DNA of 58,566 bases from Aeromonas media (GCF_000819985.1 NZ_CDBZ01000066.1:1-58566), one strand, 5' to 3'. Positions 39,372 through 52,594 are shown, numbered from the stretch's first letter. Numbers and translations are program-made. Notes: a model not told the origin generated them from the letters alone.

Positions 39372-41582
39372 ATGGTTGCGGTGCGCGAAATTCATTTGAA
39401 AGACAATTTCACTCTGGAGGAGTGGGTCAGTTCCCTTACCCTGAGTGAAAGCGACAAGAATCAACTGCGAACCGTCTACCAGTACTGTCTGACGCTTGGC
39501 GACGAGGCGCTCACCAACCGCCTGCTGGTGCGTGGCGTCGAGATGGTGGGCATACTGCTGATGCTCAGCATGGATCTCGCCACCCTCAAATCGGCCATTC
39601 TCTATCCCTTCGTCGAAGCCGGCCTCATCAAGCAGGAGAAGGTGAACGAGGACTTCGGTCCCAAGATCGCCAAGCTGGTGGAAGGGGTGCTGGAGATGGA
39701 GGCCATCCGCTCTCTGCAGACCCTGCACCGCAGCGAGACCTCCCCGGAGCAGGTGGACAACGTGCGCCGCATGTTGCTCGCCATGGTGGAGGATGTGCGC
39801 GCTGTCGTCATCAAGCTGGCGGAGCGGATCGCCTGCCTGCGGGAAGCCAAGCTGGCGGATGAAGAGACCCGGGTGCTGATGGCCCAGGAGATCACCAACA
39901 TCTATGCGCCCCTTGCCAACCGCCTCGGCATAGGTCAGCTCAAGTGGGAGCTCGAAGATCTCGCCTTCCGTTACCTGCACCCGGATACCTACAAGCAGAT
40001 CGCCAAGCAGCTCGATGAGAAACGACTCGATCGAGAGCGCTACATCCGCGAGTTCGTACAGTCCTTGCGCGATGCGCTTGCCGAGGCCGGCGTCGAGGCC
40101 GAAGTCTACGGCCGCCCGAAACACATCTACAGCATCTGGCGCAAGATGCAGAAGAAACACCTCGAGTTCAACGAGCTGTTCGACGTGCGTGCGGTGCGGG
40201 TGATCACCAAGCGGCTGCAGGATTGTTACGCGGCGCTCGGCATCGTCCACACCCATTTCCATCATATTCCCCGCGAATTTGACGACTATGTCGCCAACCC
40301 CAAGCCCAACGGCTACCAGTCCATCCACACAGTGGTGGTGGGGGAGGAGGGGAAGACGGTGGAGATCCAGATCCGCACCGAGCAGATGCATCAGGATGCC
40401 GAACTCGGCGTGGCGGCGCACTGGCGCTACAAGGAAGGGGCCCAGGCTGCAGCCAAGACCAGTACCTTCGAAGACAAGATCGAGTGGCTGCGCAAGCTGC
40501 TCGCCTGGCAGGAGGATCTCTCCGAGAGCGGCTCCCTGCTGGACGATCTGCGCAGTCAGGTGTTCGAGGACAGAGTCTATGTGTTCACCCCCAAGGGGGA
40601 CGTCATCGACCTGCCGGCGGGGGCTACCCCGCTCGATTTTGCCTATCACGTTCACAGCATGATCGGCCACCGCTGCATCGGGACCAAGGTGGATGGCCGC
40701 ATAGTGCCCTTTACCTACACGCTGCAGACCGGTGATCAGGTGGAGGTGATCACCCAGAAGGAGCCGAACCCGAGCCGCGACTGGATGAACCCCAATGCAG
40801 GCTTCCTGCGCTCCAGCCGGGCGCGGGCCAAGGTGGCGACCTGGTTCAGAAAGCTGGATCGGGACAAGAACATCGCCGCCGGCAAGGAGCTGCTGGAGAA
40901 GGAGCTGGACAGGCACAACCTGACGCTCTCCAAGGTGGACAAGGTGGTGCTGGAGCGCTTCCATGCGGAGGAGCTGGAAGATCTGTTGGCCGGCATCGGC
41001 AGCGGCGACATCCGCATCAACCAGCTGCTCAACTACCTCGACACTCGTTACAACAAGCCGACGGCGGAGGAAGAAGACCGCCGCCTGCTGGAGAAGCTGG
41101 AGCAGAAGGCCAATGCGCCCTTCCGCCCCAAGGCCAAGGATCACATCGTAGTGGAAGGGGTCGGCAATCTGATGACCCACATCGCCCGTTGCTGTCAGCC
41201 CATCCCGGGGGACTCCATCCAGGGTTTCATCACCATGGGTCGTGGCGTCTCCATCCACCGGGAGGATTGCGAACAGCTGAAAGAGCTGTCGCGCCGCAAC
41301 CCGGAGCGACTGATCGATGCGGTCTGGGGGGAAAACTACTCCGGCGGTTATGGCCTCACCATCCGCATCCTCTCCAACGACAGATCCGGCCTGCTGCGTG
41401 ACATCACGACCGTGCTGGCCAACGAGAAGATCAACGTCATGGGGGTGCGCTCGCGCTCCAACGTGCGCGAGCAGACTGCCGAGATCGACATGGAGCTGGA
41501 GATCTACAACATCAACGCCTTCAACCGGGCCTTGGCCAAGCTCAGCCAGCTCAACGACGTGATCAGTGCCAAGCGCCTCTGA
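39372..41582 (+). CDS. relA: (p)ppGpp synthetase I RelA
   Basis: RelA makes the alarmone (p)ppGpp when uncharged tRNA enters stalled ribosomes. The 736-residue protein has an N-terminal pseudo-hydrolase domain that lacks the HD metal motif, as expected for RelA; a synthetase domain (YGRPKHIYSIWRKMQKK; DVRAVRVI; PKPNGYQSIHTVV); a TGS domain (VYVFTPKGDVIDLPAGATPLDFAYHVHS); a zinc-finger-like region with CC in IARCCQPIPGD; and a C-terminal ACT/RRM domain. AAGGA lies 9 bases before the ATG. Confidence 0.97.
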   Translation: MVAVREIHLKDNFTLEEWVSSLTLSESDKNQLRTVYQYCLTLGDEALTNRLLVRGVEMVGILLMLSMDLATLKSAILYPFVEAGLIKQEKVNEDFGPKIAKLVEGVLEMEAIRSLQTLHRSETSPEQVDNVRRMLLAMVEDVRAVVIKLAERIACLREAKLADEETRVLMAQEITNIYAPLANRLGIGQLKWELEDLAFRYLHPDTYKQIAKQLDEKRLDRERYIREFVQSLRDALAEAGVEAEVYGRPKHIYSIWRKMQKKHLEFNELFDVRAVRVITKRLQDCYAALGIVHTHFHHIPREFDDYVANPKPNGYQSIHTVVVGEEGKTVEIQIRTEQMHQDAELGVAAHWRYKEGAQAAAKTSTFEDKIEWLRKLLAWQEDLSESGSLLDDLRSQVFEDRVYVFTPKGDVIDLPAGATPLDFAYHVHSMIGHRCIGTKVDGRIVPFTYTLQTGDQVEVITQKEPNPSRDWMNPNAGFLRSSRARAKVATWFRKLDRDKNIAAGKELLEKELDRHNLTLSKVDKVVLERFHAEELEDLLAGIGSGDIRINQLLNYLDTRYNKPTAEEEDRRLLEKLEQKANAPFRPKAKDHIVVEGVGNLMTHIARCCQPIPGDSIQGFITMGRGVSIHREDCEQLKELSRRNPERLIDAVWGENYSGGYGLTIRILSNDRSGLLRDITTVLANEKINVMGVRSRSNVREQTAEIDMELEIYNINAFNRALAKLSQLNDVISAKRL

Positions 41583-41598
41583 TACCCGATAAATAGTG

Positions 41599-41617
41599 AC
41601 CGGCCCCCGTGGCCGGT
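41599..41617 (+). other. hairpin between relA and mazG
   Basis: Stem ACCGGCC / GGCCGGT with a 5-base loop, 16 bases after the relA stop, followed by TGTGCTTT. It may be a weak terminator or a stabilising 3' end for relA. Confidence 0.4.
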
Positions 41618-41661
41618 TGTGCTTTATGACCCTTCTTGAACGAATCGAAAGCGAAGATCCC

Positions 41662-42459
41662 ATGTCCCAACGTTACGACCTCCCTCAATTGCTCGACATC
41701 ATGGCTCAACTGCGCTCCCCGGACGGGGGTTGCCCCTGGGATCTCAAGCAGAGCTTCCAGACCATAGTGCCCCACACCCTGGAAGAGGCCTACGAGGTGG
41801 CCGATGCCATCGAGACTCAGGATTGGGATGGATTGAAGGGGGAACTCGGGGATCTGCTGTTCCAGGTGGTCTTCTACGCCCAGCTTGGCAAGGAGCAGGG
41901 ACTGTTTGATTTTGCCGACATAGTCGATGCGGTGAGCGAGAAACTCATTCGCCGCCACCCCCATGTGTTCTCCGATGCGGACCTCGGTGACGAGCAGGCG
42001 GTCAAGGTGAACTGGGAGGCGGAGAAGGCCAAGGAGCGGGCCGCGCTGGATAAAGAGAGCGTGCTCGATGACATCCCCCTCTCGCTGCCGGCCCTGACCC
42101 GGGCCGCCAAGATCCAGAAGCGCTGCGCCACCGTCGGTTTCGACTGGAAGACGCTCGGGCCGGTAGTGGACAAGATCCACGAGGAGATTGAGGAGGTGAT
42201 GGAAGAAGCGCTGATGGTCGATGTGGACGAGGCACGGGTAAGCGACGAGCTCGGTGATCTGCTGTTTGCCACCGTCAACCTGGTGCGCCATCTGGGCAAG
42301 GATCCCGAGCAGGTGCTGCGGGGTGCGAACGCCAAGTTCGAACGACGTTTTCGTCAGGTTGAGCAGTTTATTGCAGCGGAAGGGCTGAAAATGACGGATT
42401 GCACCCTGGAGAAGCTGGATGCAGCCTGGTGCCGGGCCAAGGAAACCGAGCAAAGTTGA
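41662..42459 (+). CDS. mazG: nucleoside triphosphate pyrophosphohydrolase MazG
   Basis: MazG hydrolyses (d)NTPs to monophosphates and affects ppGpp levels. The 265-residue protein has two MazG domains. The first shows [27 protein letters not shown] with the EExxE-type metal site followed by [16 protein letters not shown]; the second repeats this as [10 protein letters not shown] and [17 protein letters not shown]. It follows relA. The ATG at 41662 matches the family start best; an in-frame ATG at 41626 is possible, and neither has a strong ribosome site. Confidence 0.95.
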   Translation: MSQRYDLPQLLDIMAQLRSPDGGCPWDLKQSFQTIVPHTLEEAYEVADAIETQDWDGLKGELGDLLFQVVFYAQLGKEQGLFDFADIVDAVSEKLIRRHPHVFSDADLGDEQAVKVNWEAEKAKERAALDKESVLDDIPLSLPALTRAAKIQKRCATVGFDWKTLGPVVDKIHEEIEEVMEEALMVDVDEARVSDELGDLLFATVNLVRHLGKDPEQVLRGANAKFERRFRQVEQFIAAEGLKMTDCTLEKLDAAWCRAKETEQS

Positions 42460-42505
42460 TTTGGCGCAAGACGAGGGAGCGGCGAGCCTGATAGATTTTT
42501 GTTCA

Positions 42506-42534
42506 TTGTTTGGGAGAGGGGGTTTTGGTATACT
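42506..42534 (+). promoter_or_regulatory. pyrG promoter
   Basis: TTGTTT (42506-42511), a 17-base spacer ending in an extended -10 TGG, then TATACT (42529-42534). Transcription would start about 42541 within a run of Cs, 60 bases before the pyrG ATG. Confidence 0.7.
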
Positions 42535-42582
42535 GTTTCCCCGTCCTGCTTCATCCCCGAAGCACCCCTTAAAATTCCCTAA

Positions 42583-45626
<3,044 letters not shown>

Positions 45627-45653
45627 TTACTGCCTGCAATTCTTAAGCTGTTG

Positions 45654-45684
45654 AAAAGCCCCGCCACTCTGGCGGGGCTTTTTT
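45654..45684 (+). terminator. eno terminator
   Basis: A 13-base stem (45654-45666, 45670-45682) with a CTC loop, running into a six-T tract. Confidence 0.9.
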
Positions 45685-45713
45685 GTATCTGTCGCCACCC
45701 CATTGTCAGGCCA

Positions 45714-45734
45714 GCCGCTGATCTGCGGCGGTTT
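45714..45734 (+). terminator. possible second weak terminator after eno
   Basis: GCCGC / GCGGC (45714-45718, 45725-45729) followed by GGTTTT. The rest of the eno-ftsB gap to 45913 shows T-rich tracts and the ftsB ribosome site, but no gene or convincing promoter. Confidence 0.35.
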
Positions 45735-45913
45735 TCGTATGGTTGCCGCCAATCTGGCGCCAAGGCCGCCCGTCCTGGGAACTGCGCGGTTTTTTGGCCC
45801 TCGTCTGCTCGGCCCGTCATCTTTTTTAGTCCCCCGCCCCGTCTGGCACACCGGCTTTCTTTTGTCTTGCCTGCGAATATGGGAAACTAGGCCGCTTGAA
45901 GGAGACTCAGTGC

Positions 45914-46231
45914 ATGCGGCTACTCACTCTTATCCTGCTCCTCCTGTTGGGAGGGCTGCAATATGACTTCTGGCTGGGGAAAAACGGCCTATCCGATTAT
46001 CGGGAGCTCTCCAATGCCATCGAGCGGCAACAGCAGGACAATCTGGTTCTCAAGGACCGCAACAACCTGATTTACCGGGAGATCGACGATCTGACCTCGG
46101 GCCTTGAGGCCATCGAGGAGCTGTCGCGCAACGATCTTGGCTACATCAAGCAGGGCGAGACCTTCTACCGGATCATTCCCAAAGACAAAGACCAAGCAAC
46201 GGAGCCGGACGGCGTCCCCTACGATGATTGA
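45914..46231 (+). CDS. ftsB: cell division protein FtsB
   Basis: A 105-residue bitopic divisome protein that bridges FtsL and FtsQ and helps activate septal wall synthesis. One membrane helix (MRLLTLILLLLLGGLQYDFW) is followed by a leucine-zipper-like coiled coil (YRELSNAIERQQQDNLVLKDRNNLIYREIDDL) and the conserved LGYIKQGETFYRII. AAGGAG lies about 10 bases before the ATG. It overlaps ispD by 8 bases, the usual ftsB-ispD arrangement. Confidence 0.95.
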   Translation: MRLLTLILLLLLGGLQYDFWLGKNGLSDYRELSNAIERQQQDNLVLKDRNNLIYREIDDLTSGLEAIEELSRNDLGYIKQGETFYRIIPKDKDQATEPDGVPYDD

Positions 46232-46934
46232 TTGCCACAGCGGGCTGACCGCCATAGTTCCGGCCGCCGGTATCGGCAGCCGCATGGGAGCAGACTGCCC
46301 CAAGCAGTACCTGACACTGGCAGGGAAGACCATCCTGGAGCATACGCTCGGCTGTTTACTGTCCCATCCGGGCATAGCCCGGGTGATAGTGGCGCTGGCG
46401 CCGCACGATGAGTGGTTCGAGCAACTGGCCGTGGCGGCCGACCCGCGGGTGCTGCGAGTGGAAGGGGGGAGCGAGCGTGCCTATTCGGTGCTCAACGCCC
46501 TGCATGTGGTAGAGGGGAAGTGGGTACTGGTGCATGACGCCGCCCGCCCCTGTCTGACCCAGGGGGATCTCGATGCCCTGATAGCCAGTGCCATGGCGTG
46601 CGATGGCGCCATCCTCGGTAGCCGGGTGCGCGACACCATGAAACGCACAGACGGGGCTGGCAACATAGTGGCTACCGTCGAGCGCGAACAGCTTTGGCAT
46701 GCCCTGACGCCGCAGATGTTTCCCACCGGCACCCTGAAGCGGGCGCTGGAGGAGGGGCTGGCCTTGGGGGCCCTCATCACAGACGAAGCCTCCGCCATGG
46801 AGCGCGCCGGTTTTACCGTGAAGATGGTGGAGGGGCGTGCCGACAACATCAAGGTGACCCGCCCGGAAGATCTCTCCCTGGCCGAGCTCTTTTTACAACA
46901 ACAGAGTGCGCGCCAGCAGGTGCGACCCGATTGA
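46224..46934 (+). CDS. ispD: 2-C-methyl-D-erythritol 4-phosphate cytidylyltransferase IspD
   Basis: IspD joins CTP and methylerythritol phosphate in the non-mevalonate isoprenoid pathway. The 236-residue protein has the nucleotide-binding AIVPAAGIGSRMGADCPKQYL, then VHDAARPCL and DEASAMERAGFTVKMVEGRADNIKVTRPED. The ATG lies inside the ftsB end. ispF, the enzyme two steps later in the pathway, follows, separated by a 21-codon mini-ORF. Confidence 0.97.
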   Translation: MIDCHSGLTAIVPAAGIGSRMGADCPKQYLTLAGKTILEHTLGCLLSHPGIARVIVALAPHDEWFEQLAVAADPRVLRVEGGSERAYSVLNALHVVEGKWVLVHDAARPCLTQGDLDALIASAMACDGAILGSRVRDTMKRTDGAGNIVATVEREQLWHALTPQMFPTGTLKRALEEGLALGALITDEASAMERAGFTVKMVEGRADNIKVTRPEDLSLAELFLQQQSARQQVRPD

Positions 46935-46951
46935 CCCGCAGAGGGGCCCGC

Positions 46952-47017
46952 ATGATCCGCATTGGACATGGTTTTGATGAGACAGATTTCTGTGTATTGA
47001 GGGGGGATCAGGCATGA
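46952..47017 (+). repeat. diverged copy of the ispF start with 21-codon mini-ORF
   Basis: Bases 46952-46978 match the ispF start (47014-47040) at 24 of 27 positions, exactly 62 bases upstream, and each copy has a GAGGGG ribosome site. The mini-ORF reads [20 protein letters not shown] plus Ala; its first nine residues repeat the IspF N-terminus. Its TGA (47015-47017) overlaps the ispF ATG as ATGA. Confidence 0.8.
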
Positions 47018-47490
47018 TGCGAATTGGACATGGTTTTGACGTGCACAAGTTTGGCGGGGTTGGCCCCTGCATGCTGGGTGGCGTCCCGGTACCCTATGAG
47101 CAGGGCCTGCTGGCCCACTCCGACGGTGACGTCGTGCTGCATGCGGTGAGCGATGCCCTGCTGGGGGCCATAGGCGCCGGTGACATCGGCCGTCACTTCC
47201 CCGATACCGCCGCCGAGTTCAAGGGGATCGACAGCCGCATCCTGCTGCGGGACGTCTTTGCCCGGGTACAGCAGGCGGGCTATGCCATCGGCAACCTGGA
47301 TGTGACCATCATCGCCCAGGCTCCCAAGATGGCGCCACATATCGGGGCTATGTGCGCCGTGCTGGCGGCCGATCTGCAATGTGATTTGAACCGGGTGAAT
47401 GTCAAGGCGACCACCACAGAACAACTCGGGTTTACGGGGCGCAAGGAAGGGATCGCCACCGAAGCCGTCGTCTTACTGGTGAAACAATGA
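47014..47490 (+). CDS. ispF: 2-C-methyl-D-erythritol 2,4-cyclodiphosphate synthase IspF
   Basis: IspF cyclises CDP-methylerythritol 2-phosphate to the cyclodiphosphate. The 158-residue trimeric enzyme shows the zinc and substrate residues in [40 protein letters not shown] and [14 protein letters not shown]. It overlaps truD by ATGA. Its own start is preceded by a diverged copy of itself. Confidence 0.97.
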   Translation: MMRIGHGFDVHKFGGVGPCMLGGVPVPYEQGLLAHSDGDVVLHAVSDALLGAIGAGDIGRHFPDTAAEFKGIDSRILLRDVFARVQQAGYAIGNLDVTIIAQAPKMAPHIGAMCAVLAADLQCDLNRVNVKATTTEQLGFTGRKEGIATEAVVLLVKQ

Positions 47491-48548
47491 TGCTGGAACA
47501 GCTGAGCTATCTGCACGGGGCGCCGGTCGCCCGCGGTATCCTCAAGGCCGAGGCCGCCGACTTCGTGGTGAATGAAGATCTCGGCTTCGAACCCTGCGGG
47601 GAAGGGGAGCACATCTTCGTGCGGGTGCGCAAAACCGGCGAGAACACCGCCTGGGTCGCGGGCCTGCTGGCCGATGCGGCCGGTGTCAACCGCAATGCGG
47701 TGACCTGGGCGGGTCTCAAGGATCGCCACGCGGTGACCGAGCAGTGGTTCGGCATTCATCTGCCGGGCAAGGGCGAACCGGATCTCTCTGTCATCCAGAG
47801 CGACAGCATCCAGATCCTGCAGGCCAAGCGCCACAACAAGAAGTTGCGAGTTGGCTACCTCAAGGGCAACCACTTCACCCTGCGCCTCACCGGTCTGGAA
47901 CAGGCAGGCGATCTGGAAGCCCGGCTGCAGGCCATCGCCACTCAGGGCGTGCCCAATTACTACGGCGAGCAGCGCTTTGGCCGGGATGGCAACAACCTGG
48001 ACGCGGCCAAGGCGATGTTTGCCGGCAAGCGGATCAAGGATCGCAACAAGCGCTCCCTCTATCTCTCCGCCGCCCGCAGCATGCTGTTCAACGCCATTGT
48101 CAGCGCCCGCATCGAACAGGGGCTGGCACACCAGCTGCTGGCCGGTGACTGTGTGATGCTGAGGGGCAGCCACTCCATCTTCAGTGAAGAGGTGCTGACT
48201 CCCGAGCTGGAGGCGCGCCTCGCCTCCGGCGACGTGCAGCTCACCGCCCCCCAGTGGGGCCGTGGCCGACTGGCGAGCCAGGGTGCCGCCGCCGAGTTTG
48301 AACAGGCAGTGCTGGCCCCTTACGCCGAATGGTGTGACGGACTGGAGAAGGCCGGACTGGATCAGGACAGGCGTCCACTGCTGCTCAAGCCGGAGCAGAT
48401 GAGCTGGCAGCAGGATGGCGAGGTGCTGACCCTCTCCTTCTTCCTGCCGGCCGGTGCCTTTGCCACCAGCGTGGTGCGCGAGTTAATGCAGGCCGAAGAG
48501 GCCGATCACGGTTTCAGGAACCCAACCGATGCGAATTCTGGTCAGTAA
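47487..48548 (+). CDS. truD: tRNA pseudouridine(13) synthase TruD
   Basis: TruD converts U13 of tRNA-Glu to pseudouridine. The 353-residue protein has the catalytic Asp in [16 protein letters not shown] and the TruD-specific insertion domain with [16 protein letters not shown]. It overlaps ispF (ATGA) and surE (20 bases), so the genes are tightly coupled. Confidence 0.96.
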   Translation: MMLEQLSYLHGAPVARGILKAEAADFVVNEDLGFEPCGEGEHIFVRVRKTGENTAWVAGLLADAAGVNRNAVTWAGLKDRHAVTEQWFGIHLPGKGEPDLSVIQSDSIQILQAKRHNKKLRVGYLKGNHFTLRLTGLEQAGDLEARLQAIATQGVPNYYGEQRFGRDGNNLDAAKAMFAGKRIKDRNKRSLYLSAARSMLFNAIVSARIEQGLAHQLLAGDCVMLRGSHSIFSEEVLTPELEARLASGDVQLTAPQWGRGRLASQGAAAEFEQAVLAPYAEWCDGLEKAGLDQDRRPLLLKPEQMSWQQDGEVLTLSFFLPAGAFATSVVRELMQAEEADHGFRNPTDANSGQ

Positions 48549-49290
48549 TGACGATGGAGTACATGCCGAGGGCATTCGTGCCCTCAGCGAGGCGCTGACT
48601 GCCTGCGGCGAAGTCATTGTGGTGGCGCCGGATCGCAACCGCAGCGGCGCGAGTCACTCCCTGACGCTGGAAGTGCCGCTGCGGGTTACGCGCCTTGGCG
48701 AAACCGGCTTTAATGGCCGCGAGAGTTATGCGGTGAAGGGCACCCCGACCGACTGCGTGCACCTGGCGGTCAACGAGCTGGTGCGCCCGGAGCCGGACAT
48801 GGTGGTGGCCGGAATAAACCACGGCGCCAACCTGGGGGATGATGTCATCTACTCGGGCACGGTCGCTGCGGCCACCGAGGGACGCCACCTTGGCTTCCCC
48901 TCCATCGCCATCTCCCTGGTGGGCAAGACCCACTTCGCCACGGCGGCCCACTATGCGGCCTTGCTGGTGAAGGGGCTGATGAAACATCCCCTGCCTGCCG
49001 ATCAGATCCTCAACGTCAACGTGCCGGACCTGCCCCTCGAACAGATCAAGGGGATCAGGGTGACCCGCCTTGGCAACCGCCATCCCGCCGAGTCGGTGAT
49101 CCGCAGCGAGGATCCCCGTGGCCAGCCCATCTACTGGATAGGCCCCCCCGGCAGCCAGCAGGATGCGGGAGACGGCACTGATTTCGCCGCCATCGAGCAG
49201 GGTTATGTCTCCATCACCCCATTGACCATCGACATGACTGCCTATGACAGTCTGGCGAGTCTGGGTGCCTGGCTGGATCTGCAGGGATGA
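48529..49290 (+). CDS. surE: 5'/3'-nucleotidase SurE
   Basis: A 253-residue metal-dependent phosphatase acting on nucleoside monophosphates, linked to stationary-phase survival. The N-terminal metal site [21 protein letters not shown] and [24 protein letters not shown] are all present. Its start lies inside the truD end; pcm starts 5 bases after its stop. Confidence 0.97.
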   Translation: MRILVSNDDGVHAEGIRALSEALTACGEVIVVAPDRNRSGASHSLTLEVPLRVTRLGETGFNGRESYAVKGTPTDCVHLAVNELVRPEPDMVVAGINHGANLGDDVIYSGTVAAATEGRHLGFPSIAISLVGKTHFATAAHYAALLVKGLMKHPLPADQILNVNVPDLPLEQIKGIRVTRLGNRHPAESVIRSEDPRGQPIYWIGPPGSQQDAGDGTDFAAIEQGYVSITPLTIDMTAYDSLASLGAWLDLQG

Positions 49291-49294
49291 CGTT

Positions 49295-49912
49295 GTGATA
49301 GTACAGCGCCTGTTGAATCAACTGATTGCCCAGGACATTCGTGATTTCCGCGTGCTCGCGGCGATTGCGAAAGTGCCGCGCCAGCTGTTTGTGGATGAAG
49401 CCATGGCTCACAAGGCCTGGGACAATACGGCCCTGCCCATCGGCCATGGCCAGACCATCTCCCAGCCCTACATAGTGGCGCGGATGACAGAGTTGCTGAT
49501 CCAGAACGATCCGGCCCATGTGCTGGAGATCGGCACTGGCTCCGGCTATCAGACCGCAGTGCTGGCCCACCTGGTGGAGCATGTCTACACGGTGGAGCGG
49601 ATCAAGTCGTTGCAGTTCCAGGCCCGGCGCCGGCTGCGCCAGCTCGACCTGCACAATGTCTCGGCCAAGCACGGCAACGGCTGGCTGGGCTGGCCCAACA
49701 AGGGACCGTTCGATGCCATCCTGGTGACGGCCGCGGCGAGCGAGGTGCCCAAGGCCCTGACCGATCAGCTGGCCGAAGGCGGGCGTCTGGTGCTGCCGGT
49801 GGGGGATAGCCAGCAGACTCTGCAGCTGATCGAGCGATCCGGCTCCCAGCTGACCAGCCGGATCCTGGAGCCGGTGCGTTTTGTTCCCCTGATTGACGGA
49901 GATGTGGAGTGA
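49295..49912 (+). CDS. pcm: protein-L-isoaspartate O-methyltransferase Pcm
   Basis: Pcm repairs isoaspartyl damage in aged proteins using S-adenosylmethionine. The 205-residue protein has [33 protein letters not shown] and the SAM-binding [20 protein letters not shown] chose the GTG at 49295 with AGG about 9 bases upstream; the open frame extends further into surE. It is coupled to yqaA by GTGA. Confidence 0.96.
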   Translation: MIVQRLLNQLIAQDIRDFRVLAAIAKVPRQLFVDEAMAHKAWDNTALPIGHGQTISQPYIVARMTELLIQNDPAHVLEIGTGSGYQTAVLAHLVEHVYTVERIKSLQFQARRRLRQLDLHNVSAKHGNGWLGWPNKGPFDAILVTAAASEVPKALTDQLAEGGRLVLPVGDSQQTLQLIERSGSQLTSRILEPVRFVPLIDGDVE

Positions 49913-50490
49913 AGTTGTTTTCCCGTTTGTACGTACTGGTGATGCAGTGGGCCCGTCACAAGCACGCCCCCTGGTATCTCTCCATCACCGCCTTTATCGA
50001 GTCGGTGTTCTGGCCTATTCCGGTGGACGTGATGCTGGCCCCCATGGCGCTCGCCAAGCCGCACAAGGCGTGGCACTACGCCGGGTTGGCAACCCTCTTC
50101 TCGGTGCTGGGGGCGCTGTTTGGTTATGCCCTTGGCTATGCCCTGTGGGAACCCGTGGTCCAGCCGCTGGTGATCTCGGTTGGCTATGAAGACAAGATTG
50201 CGCTGGCCGAGCAGTGGTTTGCGCAGTGGGGGATCTGGGTGATTTTTATTGCCAGTTTCACGCCGATCCCCTACAAGGTGTTTACCGTTACTGCAGGCTT
50301 GCTCCACATGGCACTGCTGCCCTTTATCCTGACCTCGCTGATCGGCCGAGGCATGCGATTTTTCCTGGTAGCGGGTCTGATGCGATGGGGGGGTGAGAAG
50401 ATGGAGCGCAAGCTGATGCACTATGTGGATGTGCTCGGCTGGCTCTGTATTGGTTTGGCCATTACGGCCTATTTCTGGTTTAGTCGTTAA
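49909..50490 (+). CDS. yqaA: YqaA/DedA-like membrane protein (VTT domain)
   Basis: A 193-residue inner-membrane protein of the SNARE-associated/VTT group, related to DedA flippases. Features: [23 protein letters not shown] near the start, re-entrant and membrane helices in between, and the family signature [22 protein letters not shown] near residue 115. It starts with GTG overlapping the pcm stop. The position between pcm and nlpD is conserved in Vibrionaceae and Aeromonads. Confidence 0.88.
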   Translation: MKLFSRLYVLVMQWARHKHAPWYLSITAFIESVFWPIPVDVMLAPMALAKPHKAWHYAGLATLFSVLGALFGYALGYALWEPVVQPLVISVGYEDKIALAEQWFAQWGIWVIFIASFTPIPYKVFTVTAGLLHMALLPFILTSLIGRGMRFFLVAGLMRWGGEKMERKLMHYVDVLGWLCIGLAITAYFWFSR

Positions 50491-50499
50491 GGATCCACT

Positions 50500-51564
50500 A
50501 TGCGTTCGCGTGTTTGGCAAGGAAGCAGTGTCATCGTATTGTCATGGCTACTGCTTGCCTGCTCTTCCAGCAAGACTGCTGCCCCGGTACAGAGTCTGGG
50601 CAATGACCCCATTGCCTCGACCATCCCGACTCGTCAAAACATGGCCAATTCGGGCATGCAGGGTGGCAGTTACACAGTGGTGAAGGGGGATACCCTGTAC
50701 TCCATCGCATTCCGTTCGGGCATGGATGTCGCGTCCCTGGTCAGCCTCAACGGGATCAGCCCCCCCTACAACATCTATCCGGGCCAGCAGCTCAGGCTGG
50801 ATGGCTCTTCCGGCGCTGTGGTCAGCACAGGCATGGCAATGAGCCGCCCTGTCACCAGCGGCAACGGTACCTATGAGGTGCGTCGTGGCGATACCCTGAG
50901 CAGCATAGGCCGCCAGTTCAATGTGTCCAATCAGACTCTGGCACAGCGCAACAACCTGCAGGCACCCTATTCACTCCATGTTGGCCAGGTACTCAACGTA
51001 GGCTCGAGTGCGGCGGCAGGCGGCCAGATGGTAGCGGCGACCACACCGTCGGTGACCAGCTCTGGACCAAAACCCATGGCGACAGCACCGGCAGGTACGA
51101 CCACACCGTTTATTGCTCAGAAAACGATTGCTCCTGCACCGTCAACAGCATACGCTCAGGCGAAAGAACAAAAAAACATCAGTTCCCAGTCAACTCTCTC
51201 CTGGCATTGGCCAGCGAAAGGACGGGTCGTTGAAGGCTTCTCCGTTGCGGAACAGGGCAACAAGGGCATCGACATCTCCGGCCAGAAGGGTCAACCCGTT
51301 TACGCCGCCAGCGGCGGCAAAGTGGTCTACGCGGGTAGTGCACTCAGGGGTTACGGCAAGCTGATTATTCTCAAGCACAACGATGACTACCTCTCTGCTT
51401 ACGCCCACAACGACGAGCTGAGGGTCAGGGAGGGAGACTCCGTCAAAGGCGGAGCCGTCATCGCCAACATGGGTAGCACGGATGCGCCGGATGTGCGCTT
51501 GCACTTTGAAATCCGGTACAAAGGCAAGTCAATCAACCCTATGGGCTATTTGCCAAAGCGTTAA
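50500..51564 (+). CDS. nlpD: amidase activator NlpD
   Basis: NlpD is an outer-membrane lipoprotein that activates the septal amidase AmiC. The 354-residue protein has a lipobox (LLLACSSS), two LysM domains (YTVVKGDTLYSIAFRSGMDV and YEVRRGDTLSSIGRQFNVSN), a Pro/Thr-rich linker, and a C-terminal LytM (M23) domain. The LytM metal residues are degenerate: GIDISG lacks the preceding His and RLHFEI replaces HxH. This is typical of an activator rather than an enzyme. It directly precedes rpoS. Confidence 0.95.
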   Translation: MRSRVWQGSSVIVLSWLLLACSSSKTAAPVQSLGNDPIASTIPTRQNMANSGMQGGSYTVVKGDTLYSIAFRSGMDVASLVSLNGISPPYNIYPGQQLRLDGSSGAVVSTGMAMSRPVTSGNGTYEVRRGDTLSSIGRQFNVSNQTLAQRNNLQAPYSLHVGQVLNVGSSAAAGGQMVAATTPSVTSSGPKPMATAPAGTTTPFIAQKTIAPAPSTAYAQAKEQKNISSQSTLSWHWPAKGRVVEGFSVAEQGNKGIDISGQKGQPVYAASGGKVVYAGSALRGYGKLIILKHNDDYLSAYAHNDELRVREGDSVKGGAVIANMGSTDAPDVRLHFEIRYKGKSINPMGYLPKR

Positions 51565-51565
51565 C

Positions 51566-51589
51566 CCAGAGAGCTAGGTCTTACTCTGG
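51566..51589 (+). other. inverted repeat in the rpoS leader
   Basis: CCAGAG (51566-51571) and CTCTGG (51584-51589) with a 12-base loop, 21 bases before the rpoS ATG in the 46-base nlpD-rpoS gap. It could hold the translation start region of rpoS, or form part of a longer leader arising inside nlpD. Confidence 0.35.
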
Positions 51590-51610
51590 TTCAGGTCAGG
51601 GAGACATATC

Positions 51611-52594
51611 ATGAGCCAAGAACAACTGGTAATGCAGGATGCAGAGTTAGAGTTCGACGAAGAGCTGGAGGCCCAGGAGGAAGAAGAGGTTCAGGAGGTT
51701 GCCGCCGAGGCTGAGGAGATCATCTCCGATGAGCTCATGGTGCCGGAACTGAACAAGGTGATGGACGCCACCCAGCTCTATCTGGGGGAGATCGGCTTCT
51801 CCCCCCTGCTCACCGCTGAAGAGGAAGTCTACTACGCCCGTCGTGCCCTGCGCGGTGACAAAGCCGCGCGCAAGCGCATGATCGAATCCAACCTGCGCCT
51901 GGTGGTCAAGATTGCCCGGCGCTACAACAACCGCGGCCTGGTGCTGCTGGATCTCATCGAAGAGGGCAACCTCGGTCTCATCCGCGCGGTCGAGAAGTTC
52001 GACCCGGAGCGCGGCTTCCGTTTCTCCACCTATGCCACCTGGTGGATCCGCCAGACCATAGAGCGGGCCATCATGAACCAGACCCGCACCATCCGGCTGC
52101 CGATCCATGTGGTGAAGGAGCTGAACGTCTACCTGCGCACCGCGCGCGAACTCTCCCACCGCCTAGACCATGAACCCACCGCCGAAGACATCGCCTTCGC
52201 GCTGGATCGCTCGGTCGACGATGTGAACCGCATGCTCAAGCTCAACGAAAAGATCACCTCGGTGGATACTCCCATCGGCGGCGATCGCGACAAGGCCCTG
52301 CTCGATGTCCTGTCCGATGAGCGAGGCATGGGGCCAGAGCTGGAGTCCCAGGAAGATGACATGCGCAGCAGCATAGTCCACTGGCTGGAAGAGCTGAATC
52401 CCAAGCAGCGTGAGGTACTGGCTCGCCGCTTCGGCCTGCTCGGTTATGAGCCAGCGACGCTCGAAGACGTGGGGGCCGAGATTGGCCTGACCCGGGAGCG
52501 GGTGCGCCAGATCCAGGTCGAGGGGTTGCGCCGCCTGCGGGAGATCCTGCTGGGACAGGGGCTCTCCATCGAGGCCCTGTTTAGAACCAATTGA
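51611..52594 (+). CDS. rpoS: stationary-phase sigma factor RpoS (sigma-38)
   Basis: RpoS directs the general stress response. The 327-residue protein has an acidic N-terminus, region 1.2 ([22 protein letters not shown]), regions 2 ([53 protein letters not shown]) and 3, and region 4 ([30 protein letters not shown]). Length matches E. coli (330). AGGGAGA precedes the ATG. Confidence 0.97.
   Translation: MSQEQLVMQDAELEFDEELEAQEEEEVQEVAAEAEEIISDELMVPELNKVMDATQLYLGEIGFSPLLTAEEEVYYARRALRGDKAARKRMIESNLRLVVKIARRYNNRGLVLLDLIEEGNLGLIRAVEKFDPERGFRFSTYATWWIRQTIERAIMNQTRTIRLPIHVVKELNVYLRTARELSHRLDHEPTAEDIAFALDRSVDDVNRMLKLNEKITSVDTPIGGDRDKALLDVLSDERGMGPELESQEDDMRSSIVHWLEELNPKQREVLARRFGLLGYEPATLEDVGAEIGLTRERVRQIQVEGLRRLREILLGQGLSIEALFRTN

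Noticed and set aside
39357-41663. 768-codon open frame opposite relA
   Set aside because: Antisense shadow of relA with no recognisable domain.
45685-45913. Small open frames in the eno-ftsB gap (for example 45651-45890)
   Set aside because: They start inside the eno terminator, lack ribosome sites and read as low-complexity Pro/Arg/Ser-rich peptides.
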